Of a DNA stretch of 56,772 nt, positions 45,801-55,501 are shown in pieces (the stretch's first letter is position 1; the number at the start of each line of letters is the position of its first letter). A model generated the notes under the pieces. That model made no database searches, was not told the origin of the DNA, and was given only the letters and a program-made list of their open reading frames with translations. The stretch spans positions 1 to 56,772 of the forward strand of contig NZ_JARFTR010000079.1 of assembly GCF_029167235.1 (NCBI RefSeq). Direction: 5' to 3'. This DNA comes from Kamptonema sp. UHCC 0994. Lineage in GTDB: Bacteria > Cyanobacteriota > Cyanobacteriia > Cyanobacteriales > Microcoleaceae. The position numbers and the translations under genes were made by a program.

Positions 45801-48467
45801 GATCGGCATGAATTAACCGATATTGCTTTTTACCAGCCAATTATCTTTCATGACGATGATACGGTCATCGTGCAGGCGATTCTCACACCCGATACGTCAC
45901 GCGAGAATCAAAGCGATCGAACATTCCCACCTATGACCTTCCAGATTATTAGCTTCATGCCGGATGGTCGCTTAGAGAACGAACCAAAAGTCCATGTAAC
46001 AGGGTGTCTTCGTATGTTGCGCGATGCCCAACCGCCAACACTCTCCCCGAATGATATACGTCAGCGTTGTCCGCACACCGTCAATGGTCATGACTGGTAC
46101 AATAGCTTAGTCAAACAAAAATTTGAAATGGGGCCCTCCTTTAGGTGGGTACAGCAACTTTGGCATGGGGAAGATGAAGCATTGACCCGTCTTCAGATAC
46201 CAGAGGCGATCGGCTCCGTATCGGGACACCAACTTCACGGCATATTGCTTGATAGTTCGCTTTCGACCACTGCTGTTATGGAGTACGAGTACGGGGACTC
46301 CGCAACCAGAGTGCCTTTGTCATTTGCTTCTCTGCAACTTTACAAACCCGTCACGGGAACAGAGTGGTGGTGTTACGCGAGGAAGGTTGGGGAATTCAAA
46401 TATGACTTCCAGATTATGAATGAAGCCGGAGAAACCTTTGCCAAAGCCATTGGCTTTGTACTTCGCGAAGCCTCTCCCGAAAAATTCCTTGGAACAAAAC
46501 ACATACACAACTGGCTCGTAGACATTGAGTGGCAAGCTCAATCGCCTGATTCGATAGTCCCTTCTGATGGTGCTATCTCTGGTAGTTGCTTAGTTTTAGC
46601 AGATAAGAGCGGAATAGGGGCTGCATTGGCGGAAAGGTTGGACACTGCTGGGGTGCCAGCGATCGCGATACAGGCGGAGCAACTGGCCAACTACGAGCTG
46701 ATATTCCCTACCTTGCCAGATTTACAACAAGTTGTCTATTTATGGGGGTTGGATCGAAAAGAGGATTGTCACCCCATGCAGCAAGCACAAGATAACTGCA
46801 CGGCGGTGCTACACCTTGTGCAAGCCTTGCTCAACACATACGCAACCCCGCCAGCCTTCCTGATTGTCACCTGTGATGCACAAGCGGTGGTTGAACAGGA
46901 TCGAGTAAATGGCTTCGCGCAATCATCTTTATGGGGGCTTGCCAAAGTCATCATGCTAGAACACCCAGAATTGTCCTGTGTCTACATGGATGTAGGGGCC
47001 GGATATTCACGGGAAGAGATGGCGAACACGATATTTACACAGCTAACAAGCCATCTATCAAGCGATGCCTGCGGCGGGCTGCGCCTACGCCAAGAGAGTC
47101 AGTTGGCTTGGCGCAATGGTCAAGCATACGTGCCACGTCTGGGCCGATACAAACCTAAATCCGAACAACCACTTGAAATCCGCAACGATAGCAGCTATTT
47201 GATTACTGGAGGACGGAGCGGTGTCGGATTACAAGTCGCACGGTGGTTGGTGGAACAGGGGGCAAAACATCTCGTTTTGGTGGGGCGCAGTCAGCCTAGC
47301 ACCGAAGTTCGTCTGGTGTTGGATGAACTAGAAGCAGTAGGGGCGCAAATCATCGTGGCTCAAGCCGATATTAGCGATGAGAACGCATTGGCACAGATTT
47401 TGACCGATCTGACCGTACCTCTGCGTGGTGCGATCCACGCCGCAGGGCTGCTTGATGATGCCAGTCTGCTCCAACAAACCCCAGCCAAACTCAAAAATGT
47501 CTTGTTGCCAAAAGTACAGGGGGCTTGGAATCTGCATAAGCTGACCCTTGAGCAGCCACTAGACTTCTTTGTTCTCTTTTCTTCTGCCAGCTCTCTGTTG
47601 GGCGCGCCTGGGCAGGGGAACTATGCCGCAGCCAATGCCTTTCTGGATAGCTTGGCAGCCTATCGGCAAGGGCTAGGGCTACCCAGCCTCTCCATCAACT
47701 GGGGGGCTTGGGATGAAGTTGGCATGGCGGCACGACAAGGGCTACTGGACAAATTGCCGCAAAGAGGCGAAGAGGCTATCCCGTTACAGAAAGGCTTAGA
47801 CCTCTTCGGCGAATTACTGAACGAGCCAGCCGCTCAAATTGGTGTCATACCAATTCAATGGACTCGCTTCTTGGACTATCAAAAAGGCAATTCACCTTTT
47901 TATGAGAAGTTTTCTAAGTCTAGTTATAAGCAAGCTTCGTATGATTCTACCAAAATAGAAGATATTCAGACAAAACTGAAGCAAGCTGCCGTGCAAGATC
48001 GACCTAAATTGTTAGAAGTTCACCTTCGCTTTCAAGTCGCTCAATTGTTAGGAATAAACGCGGCGGATCTACCAAGCGAAGAAGGAGTCGGTTTTGTCAC
48101 ATTAGGTCTTGACTCGCTCACCTCTATCGAACTGCGTAACAGTTTACAACGCACGTTAGATTGCTCATTGCCTGTCACTTTTGCCTTTGACTACCCCACC
48201 ATAGAATTAGCGGTTGAGTACCTCACAGAAATCGTACTCACGCCGATGGAAAGCGCAGCATCGCAGCAAGCAGACTCGTTGCCAAACATACTCGCAGACT
48301 CGTCGCCGAGTAGTTTCCAGAACCTTGATCCCTCCTCCCTCGGAACAAGCCTTGATAACAAAACAGATGTGCTAGACAGTACGATGCAAAAGCATATGCC
48401 TCGTACAACAGATGAGGATGAATCTTTGTCTGCCATCCTGCAAAAATTATCGAAACACCTAGATTAG
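42828..48467 (+). CDS. cyrD: CyrD, PKS module KS-AT-DH-KR-ACP
   Basis: The third elongation module. KR and DH should convert the C10 carbonyl to an alkene for the following ring closure by guanidine nitrogen. Domains of 1879 residues: docking helix (1-38); KS (about 38-465, Cys at 208 in DTACSSS); AT (about 565-870, Ser at 662 in GHSVGEY, HAFH); DH (about 935-1220, catalytic His at 964 in [11 protein letters not shown]; the second motif reads [10 protein letters not shown] with its Asp kept but Pro to Gly and Gln to Ser changes); KR (TGGRSGVGL near 1457, a slightly altered NADPH loop; FSSASS and GQGNYAAAN intact); ACP (Ser at 1763 in GLDSL); Ser-rich linker and C-terminal docking helix. Translation is coupled to cyrC by the ATGA overlap. 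It is the last gene of the cluster. Confidence 0.93.
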   Translation: MTEKMTGNEDAATLLQRVGLALQEARQQLEAMQRRTHEPIAIVGLGLRFPGADSPQAFWKLLQNGVDMVAEIPADRWAVDDYYDPKPGQSGKMYIREAAFVDAVDKFDASFFDISPREAASIDPQHRMLLEVAWEAFERAGIAPSQLMDSQTGVFVGMSENDYYAHLKNTGAHDNVYAATGNSNYYAAGRLSYLLGLQGPNMIVDTACSSSLVAVHLACQSLRLGECDLALAGGVQLMLMPDPMIGTAQLNAFATEGRCKTFDAAADGYGRGEGCGAIVLKRLGDALAAGDPILAVLRGSAVNHGGRSSGLTAPNKLAQEALLRQALQNAKVQPEAVSYIEAHGTGTQLGDPIEVGALTAVFGASRSEPLWIGSVKTNIGHLEPAAGIAGLIKVVLSLQKKQIPPSLHFKNPNPFIDWESSPVRVPTQCIPWSAKKRIAGVSSFGMSGTNCHLVVEEAPARQNEKSENSPERPWHILTLSAKNEAALNALVARYVAFLHEAPAMSLADLCYSANVGRNHFGDRLSIISDSIAQLTEQLKCYPQRPSMQMQHNVVPDNQLSPKIAFLFTGQGSQYIDMGRELYETQPTFRRTMDDCDGILRPLLGESILNILYTSRSTTQSYSQDSPLDRTVYTQPALFAFEYALAKLWISWGIEPDVVLGHSVGEYVAACLAGVFSLEDGLKLIAARGRLMQGLPHGKMLSIRSDEKRVEATIAPYRADVAIAAINGPQSVVISGKDEIIDKLAAQFASEGIKTHLLTVSHAFHSPMMTPILNAFRDVANTISYTPPSLSLISNVTGQLATDEVATPDYWVRHVHSTVRFADGIATLQEQNTDIFLEVGPKPTLLGMAKQIHSDNASASHPLMLPSLREEGSDWQQMLSTCSQLVVNGVEIDWAGFDKDYSRHKILLPTYPFQRERHWVESTLKKPQQQGVGPMLDKMIRLPSEKKVVFETEFGVRQMPHIYDHRIYGEVIVPGAVLASLIFNAAQVLYPDDRHELTDIAFYQPIIFHDDDTVIVQAILTPDTSRENQSDRTFPPMTFQIISFMPDGRLENEPKVHVTGCLRMLRDAQPPTLSPNDIRQRCPHTVNGHDWYNSLVKQKFEMGPSFRWVQQLWHGEDEALTRLQIPEAIGSVSGHQLHGILLDSSLSTTAVMEYEYGDSATRVPLSFASLQLYKPVTGTEWWCYARKVGEFKYDFQIMNEAGETFAKAIGFVLREASPEKFLGTKHIHNWLVDIEWQAQSPDSIVPSDGAISGSCLVLADKSGIGAALAERLDTAGVPAIAIQAEQLANYELIFPTLPDLQQVVYLWGLDRKEDCHPMQQAQDNCTAVLHLVQALLNTYATPPAFLIVTCDAQAVVEQDRVNGFAQSSLWGLAKVIMLEHPELSCVYMDVGAGYSREEMANTIFTQLTSHLSSDACGGLRLRQESQLAWRNGQAYVPRLGRYKPKSEQPLEIRNDSSYLITGGRSGVGLQVARWLVEQGAKHLVLVGRSQPSTEVRLVLDELEAVGAQIIVAQADISDENALAQILTDLTVPLRGAIHAAGLLDDASLLQQTPAKLKNVLLPKVQGAWNLHKLTLEQPLDFFVLFSSASSLLGAPGQGNYAAANAFLDSLAAYRQGLGLPSLSINWGAWDEVGMAARQGLLDKLPQRGEEAIPLQKGLDLFGELLNEPAAQIGVIPIQWTRFLDYQKGNSPFYEKFSKSSYKQASYDSTKIEDIQTKLKQAAVQDRPKLLEVHLRFQVAQLLGINAADLPSEEGVGFVTLGLDSLTSIELRNSLQRTLDCSLPVTFAFDYPTIELAVEYLTEIVLTPMESAASQQADSLPNILADSSPSSFQNLDPSSLGTSLDNKTDVLDSTMQKHMPRTTDEDESLSAILQKLSKHLD

Positions 48468-48539
48468 GTGTCAATACGGTTCGGGTCTTGGCAACTTTTG
48501 GCGATTGGAACAAATGGCGAAGAGTTAACATAAGCCCTG

Positions 48540-48640
48540 GCGAATAGAATTCGCGGCTAAACAAACGAAGTCCGCCTACGCGGACTAATAGAATTTCAAC
48601 CCGCGCAGGCGGGTTTTGTTTGACAAGACGCGGTTTCAAC
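48540..48640. repeat. REP-like palindromic repeats after cyrD
   Basis: AAGTCCGCCTACGCGGACT and CCCGCGCAGGCGGG are two consecutive hairpins, preceded by GCGAATAGAATTCGC; the second is followed by TTTTGTTT. They resemble common cyanobacterial dispersed palindromes, and the second could end cyrD transcription. They mark the right edge of the cluster. Confidence 0.6.
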
Positions 48641-48669
48641 CGCCCAATCAATGCTTTTTCTGCGCCACT

Positions 48670-49056
48670 TTAAGCTTTCAATTGAATTAATTCAACTTTA
48701 TAACCATCAGGATCTTGCACAAATGCAATTACTGTTGAACCATGTTTCATCGGCCCTGGTTCCCGACTAACTTTACCACCACGAGTCTTAATTTGATCGC
48801 AAGTAGCATAAATATCATCAACGCCGATCGCAATGTGACCGTAAGCATCCCCCAAATTGTACTTGTCAGTACCCCAATTGTACGTTAATTCTAATACCGT
48901 ATGGTCGGATTCATCGCCGTAGCCCACGAAAGCCAGAGTAAATTTACCATCTGGATATTCCTTTTGGCGTAGGAGTTTCATTCCGAGAACTTCAGTGTAA
49001 AACTTCAGTGATTCTTCGAGATTTCCGACTCGCAGCATCGTGTGTAGTAGGCGCAT
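48670..49056 (-). CDS. gloA: Lactoylglutathione lyase (glyoxalase I)
   Basis: A 128-residue glyoxalase I of the metal-dependent VOC superfamily. It isomerises the hemithioacetal of methylglyoxal and glutathione to lactoylglutathione in the cytoplasm. It begins with [28 protein letters not shown], carrying the first metal His. VLELTYNWG supplies a metal Glu, [10 protein letters not shown] the second His and [11 protein letters not shown] the final Glu. The length matches the bacterial Ni-type enzyme. It is convergent with cyrD, separated from it by repeat hairpins, and belongs to the chromosomal flank rather than the toxin pathway. Confidence 0.95.
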   Translation of the reverse strand: MRLLHTMLRVGNLEESLKFYTEVLGMKLLRQKEYPDGKFTLAFVGYGDESDHTVLELTYNWGTDKYNLGDAYGHIAIGVDDIYATCDQIKTRGGKVSREPGPMKHGSTVIAFVQDPDGYKVELIQLKA

Positions 49057-49140
49057 TTTGCTAACTCCAAATTTCTTGAGCTTTGACTACTATTCTATAA
49101 CAAGTGGTAAAATTAGATGCGTCCTAAGCTATAGCATAAT

Positions 49141-49248
49141 ATGGAAAACGATTTACTTTCCTTAATTGCAGGTATGAGTTTATTAGTTATCTATCTCATC
49201 TTCTCAGCCATGACTGAAATGGGAACCAAGTTGCCTTGGAAAAAATAA
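49141..49248 (+). CDS. Small single-span membrane peptide, unrecognised
   Basis: A 35-residue open frame starting MENDLLSLIAGMSLLVIYLIF: one hydrophobic helix (about residues 5-25) followed by a polar, Lys-rich tail ending LPWKK. The size and layout are like the tiny single-span subunits of thylakoid complexes, but I cannot match it to any known Psb, Pet, Psa or Ndh subunit. No Shine-Dalgarno is visible. It diverges from gloA and is followed at once by a strong inverted repeat that could terminate it. It may be chance, but the hydrophobic pattern and flanking signals make it plausible. Confidence 0.45.
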   Translation: MENDLLSLIAGMSLLVIYLIFSAMTEMGTKLPWKK

Positions 49249-49258
49249 TAATAAACAA

Positions 49259-49325
49259 AGGTATGTAGTTGCGCTTCAGCGCTCTTTTGTCTGCCTCAAG
49301 AGCGCTGAAGCGCAACTACATACCT
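49259..49325. repeat. Perfect 28-bp inverted repeat, 11-base loop
   Basis: 49259-49286 (AGGTATGTAGTTGCGCTTCA...) is the exact reverse complement of 49298-49325. It contains the nested self-complementary AGCGCT. It sits between the small peptide frame and the VIT/VWA gene and may act as a bidirectional terminator. It looks like a mobile palindromic repeat. Confidence 0.85.
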
Positions 49326-49365
49326 AATCGCCGGAATATTTGAGAATATCTCAGCTTTATTGTCT

Positions 49366-51867
49366 TTAATTGGGTATAGGAACAATTCGCAACTTAATAC
49401 GAATAGTCCCACGCAATCCCGCAGGAGATGACCAAGAAAAGAGCGATCGCTTCAAAGTATCAACAACATCTTTCTGTTGCAGCGTCGAAGCTTTATCATC
49501 TAAGACAATGCGATCGACACGCCCATCTTTAACGAATAACTCCAAGACGATATCGCCGCCAACTCCGTTAACTAAATTTATCGCTTTGAGGTGTTGAGTT
49601 AGAGATGCGATCGCACCTCCATCCAATCCCTCAACAGTTACCACCTCTACGTTAGAAGTAGGGGGGGCATTTCTCATCTCTCGTATGGGAGAAATGGGTA
49701 GGGAACTAGGATAAGGTGCAGGCGCAGCCAAACTCCGCACTCCTCCGCCTCTAGTTACTTCCGCCTCCTGCTGCGGCTCAAGAATTGCGTCATAGCTAAC
49801 GCCCTCTGGCAATTCTACGGGGACTTGGACGCGGCGACGAGTTCCATCTGGTTCTACCCGCACCTCTTCGCTGACGGCGACAAAAGCCGTATATTGGGAC
49901 AGCAAGCGATAGGTGAGGGCGGTATTCGTAACAGCATCCACCAGAGATTTAGTCTCGCCGCCAAACATTTGACTCATCAATTCTTTAATTCTAGAACGTC
50001 CCCAGAGTTGCGCGATCGCGGGATTGCCAAAATCTGCGATCGCACTTGGTGGATTTGACTCCCGCTGGCGAAGTTCCATAGCCGCCATAAAATTAACTGG
50101 CACGATCTTTTCATAGCGTTTGCCTCCTGCAACAGTCCCAGTAATGCGGATTTGACCGTTAGCGCGATCGCTCTTTTTCCCAAACAAAACTAACGGCTGA
50201 TTAGCAAATAAATCTGGTGCAACTAGAGGATAAATCTCTGGTTTTTCCCCTCCCCCTTCCCAAACCATTTCAATATTCGTCAACACCGGATTATTAATTT
50301 CTGTCAAAAACTTTTCGACTAAATCTTGGGTTGGTTCATCTTGACGAATTACAATAGATGTGCCTCTTCCCACTTCCGCCAAACGGTTGAGTAAAAACCG
50401 ATTTACCGAACTACCAACCCCGAAACTGTACAGTCTATTTCCTGGTTTTAAACTTCGTTGTACTTGGGAAATTACCTCATTTTCATTGCCAATATAGCCA
50501 TCTGTAATTAAGACAACGCTCCGCAATCTTCCTGACTCAGCAGCGGGAAAGTTCATCACTGCTTGAACGCCATTTAGCAACTCTGTACCGCCATTAGCTT
50601 GTAATTGATCGATGTAAGCTAAAGCCTTTTGCCGATTTTCTGCTGTATTTGCCAGAGGTGCAACGGAAAGCGCTTTGGCAGTATTAGCAAAATCAATAAT
50701 CGTAAAGGTATCATTAGGATTTAGCCCGTTAATAAAGCGGCGCATCAATTCCTTAGATTTAACTAAAGGTTCGCCTTGCTGAGAGCCGGAAGTATCCATT
50801 AAGAATACAACATCTTTCGGCACAATTTCATTACTTTTGTACTGCAAAGCAGGAATTAGATACAGGGCAAAATGTCCCCCTCTTTTGTCAGCTTGAGTCA
50901 GCACAGTTGCCTGAGTTTGAGTACCAGCCACTCGATAGCGCAAAATCAAATCTTTATTAGGGATTGTATCTAAATTCCCCAGTTGAACGCGGACTGTATT
51001 ACCAATCGCAGCAGTTTCAATTTTATGAGAAGTAGAGCGGACATTACTAATAGGTAAACCCGCATCAATTTCGACAAAAACGCCGATGTCATGTCCCGAA
51101 CGAGTGTTTGGAGGAAGTATGGGCGGGTTAATTCGGGAAGCATCGGGAACGCGATCCGTGTTAATTTCTGAATTGGGGGATTTAGGAGGAATTGGTGTCC
51201 CTGGAATGTAGCGCGGCCCTACTACCATTGGGAACACAAATTCATAGTCGCCGCCTTCAAATTTGAGGGAATCTGTGTAGCGAATCGTAACTTCTATTTG
51301 TTCCCCTGGCTTGATATTGGCAAGAGATTGAGTAAAAATATTATCTCGTTCTTGTTCTAAAAGTCCAGCAGTGCGACCTTGTTGCTTGGCACGTTCGTAA
51401 ATTTCTTGAGCTTCTTCGCGGCGTTTGATATCAGCTTTAACTATCCGCGCACCTATTTTAATCTCCATATCGTCTACCGCTGCACCATCGGGCAAGGGAA
51501 AGATATAAACTGCTTCTAGAGGTTCATTAAAAGGATTTTCAAACTTCTGAGAAACTTCGACGCGGGAAATATTGCCGGCAATTTTTGCCTTAACTTCTGT
51601 ATGCTTGAGAGGAAAAACTTGTTCTGTTTTGCCAGGAGTTTCGACGTACAAGCCGCTGGGTTGACATCTAGGTTCAGATGAGCTGTTAAAAGAGCAGTTA
51701 GCTTCAGCTCTAGCGAGGCGGATAGGGGGTTGAGTGGGAGAATGGCCAGACATAGGGAGAAAATTTGGCTTGTAGTCTGTTGCCCGCGAGCCTTGGCCCA
51801 TGCCAGTGATGAGTGCGATGCCTACGGAAAGCAACCCTTGGACTGGGAAAATAGGGGCGAACTTCAT
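49366..51867 (-). CDS. VIT and von Willebrand A domain protein, exported
   Basis: A large protein (833 residues from the ATG at 51867) with an N-terminal hydrophobic segment resembling a signal peptide (FPVQGLLSVGIALITGMG). It has a VIT domain (about 70-210: LKHTEVKAKIAGNISRVEV, YIFPLPDGAAVDDMEI and the IVKADIKRREEAQEIYERAKQQG stretch). A VWA domain follows (about 350-520) with MIDAS motif DTSGS and LITDGYIGNE. A C-terminal domain of about 80 residues (GGDIVLELFVKDGRVDRIVLDD) resembles the TonB/AgmX-type C-terminal fold. Such proteins are envelope-associated and of unknown function. An in-frame ATG at 51912 would add 15 residues before the signal; the choice is by signal-peptide position, as neither has a strong ribosome binding site. 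Confidence 0.85.
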   Translation of the reverse strand: MKFAPIFPVQGLLSVGIALITGMGQGSRATDYKPNFLPMSGHSPTQPPIRLARAEANCSFNSSSEPRCQPSGLYVETPGKTEQVFPLKHTEVKAKIAGNISRVEVSQKFENPFNEPLEAVYIFPLPDGAAVDDMEIKIGARIVKADIKRREEAQEIYERAKQQGRTAGLLEQERDNIFTQSLANIKPGEQIEVTIRYTDSLKFEGGDYEFVFPMVVGPRYIPGTPIPPKSPNSEINTDRVPDASRINPPILPPNTRSGHDIGVFVEIDAGLPISNVRSTSHKIETAAIGNTVRVQLGNLDTIPNKDLILRYRVAGTQTQATVLTQADKRGGHFALYLIPALQYKSNEIVPKDVVFLMDTSGSQQGEPLVKSKELMRRFINGLNPNDTFTIIDFANTAKALSVAPLANTAENRQKALAYIDQLQANGGTELLNGVQAVMNFPAAESGRLRSVVLITDGYIGNENEVISQVQRSLKPGNRLYSFGVGSSVNRFLLNRLAEVGRGTSIVIRQDEPTQDLVEKFLTEINNPVLTNIEMVWEGGGEKPEIYPLVAPDLFANQPLVLFGKKSDRANGQIRITGTVAGGKRYEKIVPVNFMAAMELRQRESNPPSAIADFGNPAIAQLWGRSRIKELMSQMFGGETKSLVDAVTNTALTYRLLSQYTAFVAVSEEVRVEPDGTRRRVQVPVELPEGVSYDAILEPQQEAEVTRGGGVRSLAAPAPYPSSLPISPIREMRNAPPTSNVEVVTVEGLDGGAIASLTQHLKAINLVNGVGGDIVLELFVKDGRVDRIVLDDKASTLQQKDVVDTLKRSLFSWSSPAGLRGTIRIKLRIVPIPN

Positions 51868-51912
51868 AGCAGTTTCTATAGCAGATGTGACAGCGTTAGG
51901 TCTGCATACCAT

Positions 51913-52226
51913 GACCCCGGCAACAGAAAAACGTTCCTGACCAATAGAGAGGTAAAGTTACAGTAGCGATCGCGTGCTTGGTAAAGCCTATGACCACCCC
52001 TATTTCTGTCCCCCTGATTCGGTTGGCATTGTCGATGTGTAAGTCCTATTGTCTAGGAAAATTAGCCGAGATTATAATCATAGCAAATTTTTGCAAAAAA
52101 TAGTTGACTTTTGCTCCTTAATTCCTTATTCTAAAAAGTAAGCTTTTTTGAGTGCATAAGTGTCTTAATGGTGCTGTGCTACAAATTAGAAAAGTTAAAA
52201 TTTACCAATTTTTCTAAAATTTACTC
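51913..52226. other. Divergent gap between VIT/VWA gene and hypothetical gene
   Basis: 314 bp without a gene. It holds one further copy of the dispersed motif GTGTAAGTCCT (52037-52047) and an AT-rich stretch before the downstream gene. Promoters for both flanking genes should be here, but no clear pair of boxes stands out. Confidence 0.4.
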
Positions 52227-52664
52227 ATGGACATCAAAAATCTAGGCAATCCGATACAGGGTGCGAAAGATAAAGCACAAGGAGCTACAGGCAAACTCAC
52301 TGAACAAGTTGCAGGAATTTCGGCTGCTGCTCAAGAACAATTTAATGCCATTCTGGAAGAATATCAAAAAGTTTTGCCGATGGCAGAAAGTCTGGGTTTA
52401 ACTGTGGAGAGTTTTAAACTAGAAATGGGACTTGTACCTGAGATTAGAACCACTCTATCTGGTTCGGTTGAACGGATCGATAAAGAAGCGGTACAAAAAC
52501 TGATAGCAGATCATCCCAGCAACAAACTTTTGGGGACAATTCTCAACGCCTTACTCATTACTAAGGATCTACAACAAAAATTGAATCTCAAAGCCCTTAA
52601 GGGGATTGCGGTTGATATTAAGCTGGGTATTTCTCCTAATGTATCTGTACATTTAACGCCTTAA
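52227..52664 (+). CDS. Conserved-type hypothetical protein, helical
   Basis: A 145-residue protein that I cannot assign. It begins with an Ala/Gln/Lys-rich amphipathic region (AKDKAQGATGKLTEQVAGIS) that looks like an apolipoprotein- or LEA-like helix. A central FKLEMGLVPEIRTTLSG segment and a C-terminal part ending in alternating hydrophobic strands (GIAVDIKLGISPNVSVHL) follow. There is no signal peptide or membrane span. It is monocistronic. The stop codon is immediately followed by a heptamer tandem repeat and a long palindromic element. Codon use looks normal for the window. Confidence 0.7.
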   Translation: MDIKNLGNPIQGAKDKAQGATGKLTEQVAGISAAAQEQFNAILEEYQKVLPMAESLGLTVESFKLEMGLVPEIRTTLSGSVERIDKEAVQKLIADHPSNKLLGTILNALLITKDLQQKLNLKALKGIAVDIKLGISPNVSVHLTP

Positions 52665-52698
52665 ACAGTTAACAGTTAATAGTTAACAGTTAACAGTT
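52664..52698. repeat. Heptanucleotide tandem repeat (AACAGTT)x5
   Basis: Five copies of AACAGTT (one with a C to T change) start on the last base of the preceding stop codon. This is a short tandemly repeated repetitive sequence of the cyanobacterial heptamer type. Confidence 0.8.
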
Positions 52699-52708
52699 AA
52701 CAAAAATT

Positions 52709-52750
52709 TGTAAGATGGGTTTCGCTTCTCTTCACCCATCCTACAAATTG
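52709..52750. repeat. REP-like hairpin TTTGTAAGATGGGT / ACCCATCCTACAAA
   Basis: The two arms are near-perfect reverse complements around a short loop. The form (GTAGGATGGGT) is common in dispersed cyanobacterial repeats. It may also stop transcription of the upstream hypothetical gene. Confidence 0.6.
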
Positions 52751-52772
52751 GGTGAGGTTCCCCAGTCCCCAC

Positions 52773-52940
52773 TGGTGTCAAATTAAACTGAAACACTGCC
52801 AGGGGTTAAAACCCCTGTCTCAAAGATTAAATCCTCTAAAGAGGATTAAAGAACTCATTAGTCCTCTGAAGAGGACTTAAGCTATAAGAGGGGGGTTTTA
52901 AGCCCTGTCAGAATGAGGGTTTGATATTAAGTTGACACCA
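52773..52940. mobile_element. 168-bp imperfect palindromic MITE-like element
   Basis: Terminal inverted repeats TGGTGTCAAATTAAACTGAAAC and its counterpart ending TTGACACCA match at 18 of 22 positions. Within them the two halves continue to pair: CAGGGGTTAAAACCCC on the left against GGGGTTTTAAGCCCTG on the right, and AAATCCTCTAAAGAGGATT against AGTCCTCTGAAGAGGACTT. The whole can fold as one long hairpin or several cloverleaf stems. It has no coding capacity. It stands in the pyrG upstream region. Confidence 0.7.
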
Positions 52941-53035
52941 ATACCCAGTCTCCAGTCCCCGCTAGACAATTTCCAATTTTGGCTTTTAGATTTTAGAGTG
53001 GGAGTTGGATAGAAAAATCTAAAGTTGAAAGCTAA

Positions 53036-54751
<1,716 letters not shown>

Positions 54752-54930
54752 CTATTAGTTGTCACCCCTCAGCCATTGGTAATTAGTATAAACTAAATAC
54801 TAATGGCTGACGACCGCGAATAGTCTTCACCCTGATGTCAATGGCTAAACGAAATTTTCTAACCCACTTCTGTGTTTTACTTGGTTTTGAGTTACATGAG
54901 CTATTTGAAATGCCAGAACTCACAGCTTTG

Positions 54931-54937
54931 AGGAGGT
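54931..54937 (+). promoter_or_regulatory. Strong Shine-Dalgarno selecting a GTG start
   Basis: AGGAGGT lies 3 bases before the GTG at 54941, one of the strongest ribosome binding sites in the window. It justifies the non-ATG start of the following gene. Confidence 0.75.
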
Positions 54938-54940
54938 CTT

Positions 54941-55363
54941 GTGGGCTACTGGGTTAAAATAAATTATGAACGCGGCATATACCTAATCGATCTTGAGAGT
55001 ATTAGTGCGTTTTCTAGTGAAATTGACAATAAGCGGATTACGTTTTGGTTGCCGAATAGCAGTCAGCCAATTATTTTGATTCCTCAAAATAATTTAGATG
55101 CTTATAAGCAAGTTCTGGAATACGTTAAAAAAACTACTGAAAAAAGTTCTAAAGGTTGGTGGGTTTCAATTAATTATGACCGCAAGGAATTTTTTATTGA
55201 TTTGACTAGAATTACTACATTTGTATGGGAACCTAACGGTAGATTATCTTTTTGGTTGCCTGATAGTTCAACTAATCTTGTAATTAACCCACAAACTAGC
55301 GGGGAAGCTTATCAAAAAATTAACGATTTCATCCAAAAAACAACTGGTCATTCTATGCCTTAA
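54941..55363 (+). CDS. Hypothetical protein of two tandem ~68-residue repeats
   Basis: A 140-residue protein starting with GTG. It consists of two homologous halves: residues 1-70 (YWVKINYERGIYLIDLESI, FWLPNSSQPIILIPQ, YVKKTTEKS) and 71-140 (WWVSINYDRKEFFIDLTRI, FWLPDSSTNLVINPQ, FIQKTTGHS). Each looks like a small beta-rich unit followed by one helix. I do not recognise the family. There is no signal or membrane segment, so it is probably cytoplasmic. The stop is followed after one base by a GAAGGAA heptamer array. It stands alone between pyrG and the glucokinase gene. Confidence 0.75.
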   Translation: MGYWVKINYERGIYLIDLESISAFSSEIDNKRITFWLPNSSQPIILIPQNNLDAYKQVLEYVKKTTEKSSKGWWVSINYDRKEFFIDLTRITTFVWEPNGRLSFWLPDSSTNLVINPQTSGEAYQKINDFIQKTTGHSMP

Positions 55364-55364
55364 T

Positions 55365-55392
55365 GAAGGAAGAAGGAAGAAGGAAGAAGGAA
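55365..55392. repeat. Heptanucleotide tandem repeat (GAAGGAA)x4
   Basis: Four exact GAAGGAA units begin one base after the stop codon of the preceding gene. The array is purine-only on the plus strand. Confidence 0.8.
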
Positions 55393-55423
55393 GAGAGGAG
55401 ACTAGGAGAGGGCGAGAATTTTT

Positions 55424-55501
55424 CACCAATCACCAATCACCAATCACCAATTACCAATTACCAATTACCAATTACCAATTACCAATTACCAATTACCAAT
55501 T
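55424..55501. repeat. Heptanucleotide tandem repeat (CACCAAT/TACCAAT)x11
   Basis: Four CACCAAT units are followed by seven TACCAAT units. The right end runs into the glucokinase gene, so that the last codons and the stop codon of that gene (Gly-Asn-Trp-stop on the minus strand) are written in repeat sequence. Confidence 0.88.

Noticed and set aside
9821-48467. Enoylreductase, thioesterase or discrete phosphopantetheinyl transferase within the cluster
   Set aside because: I looked for ER and TE motifs (GxSxG after an ACP) and for a PPTase signature in the gaps and found none.
55424-55501. Possible CRISPR array
   Set aside because: The repeat unit is 7 bp with no spacers; it is a contiguous heptamer tandem repeat.
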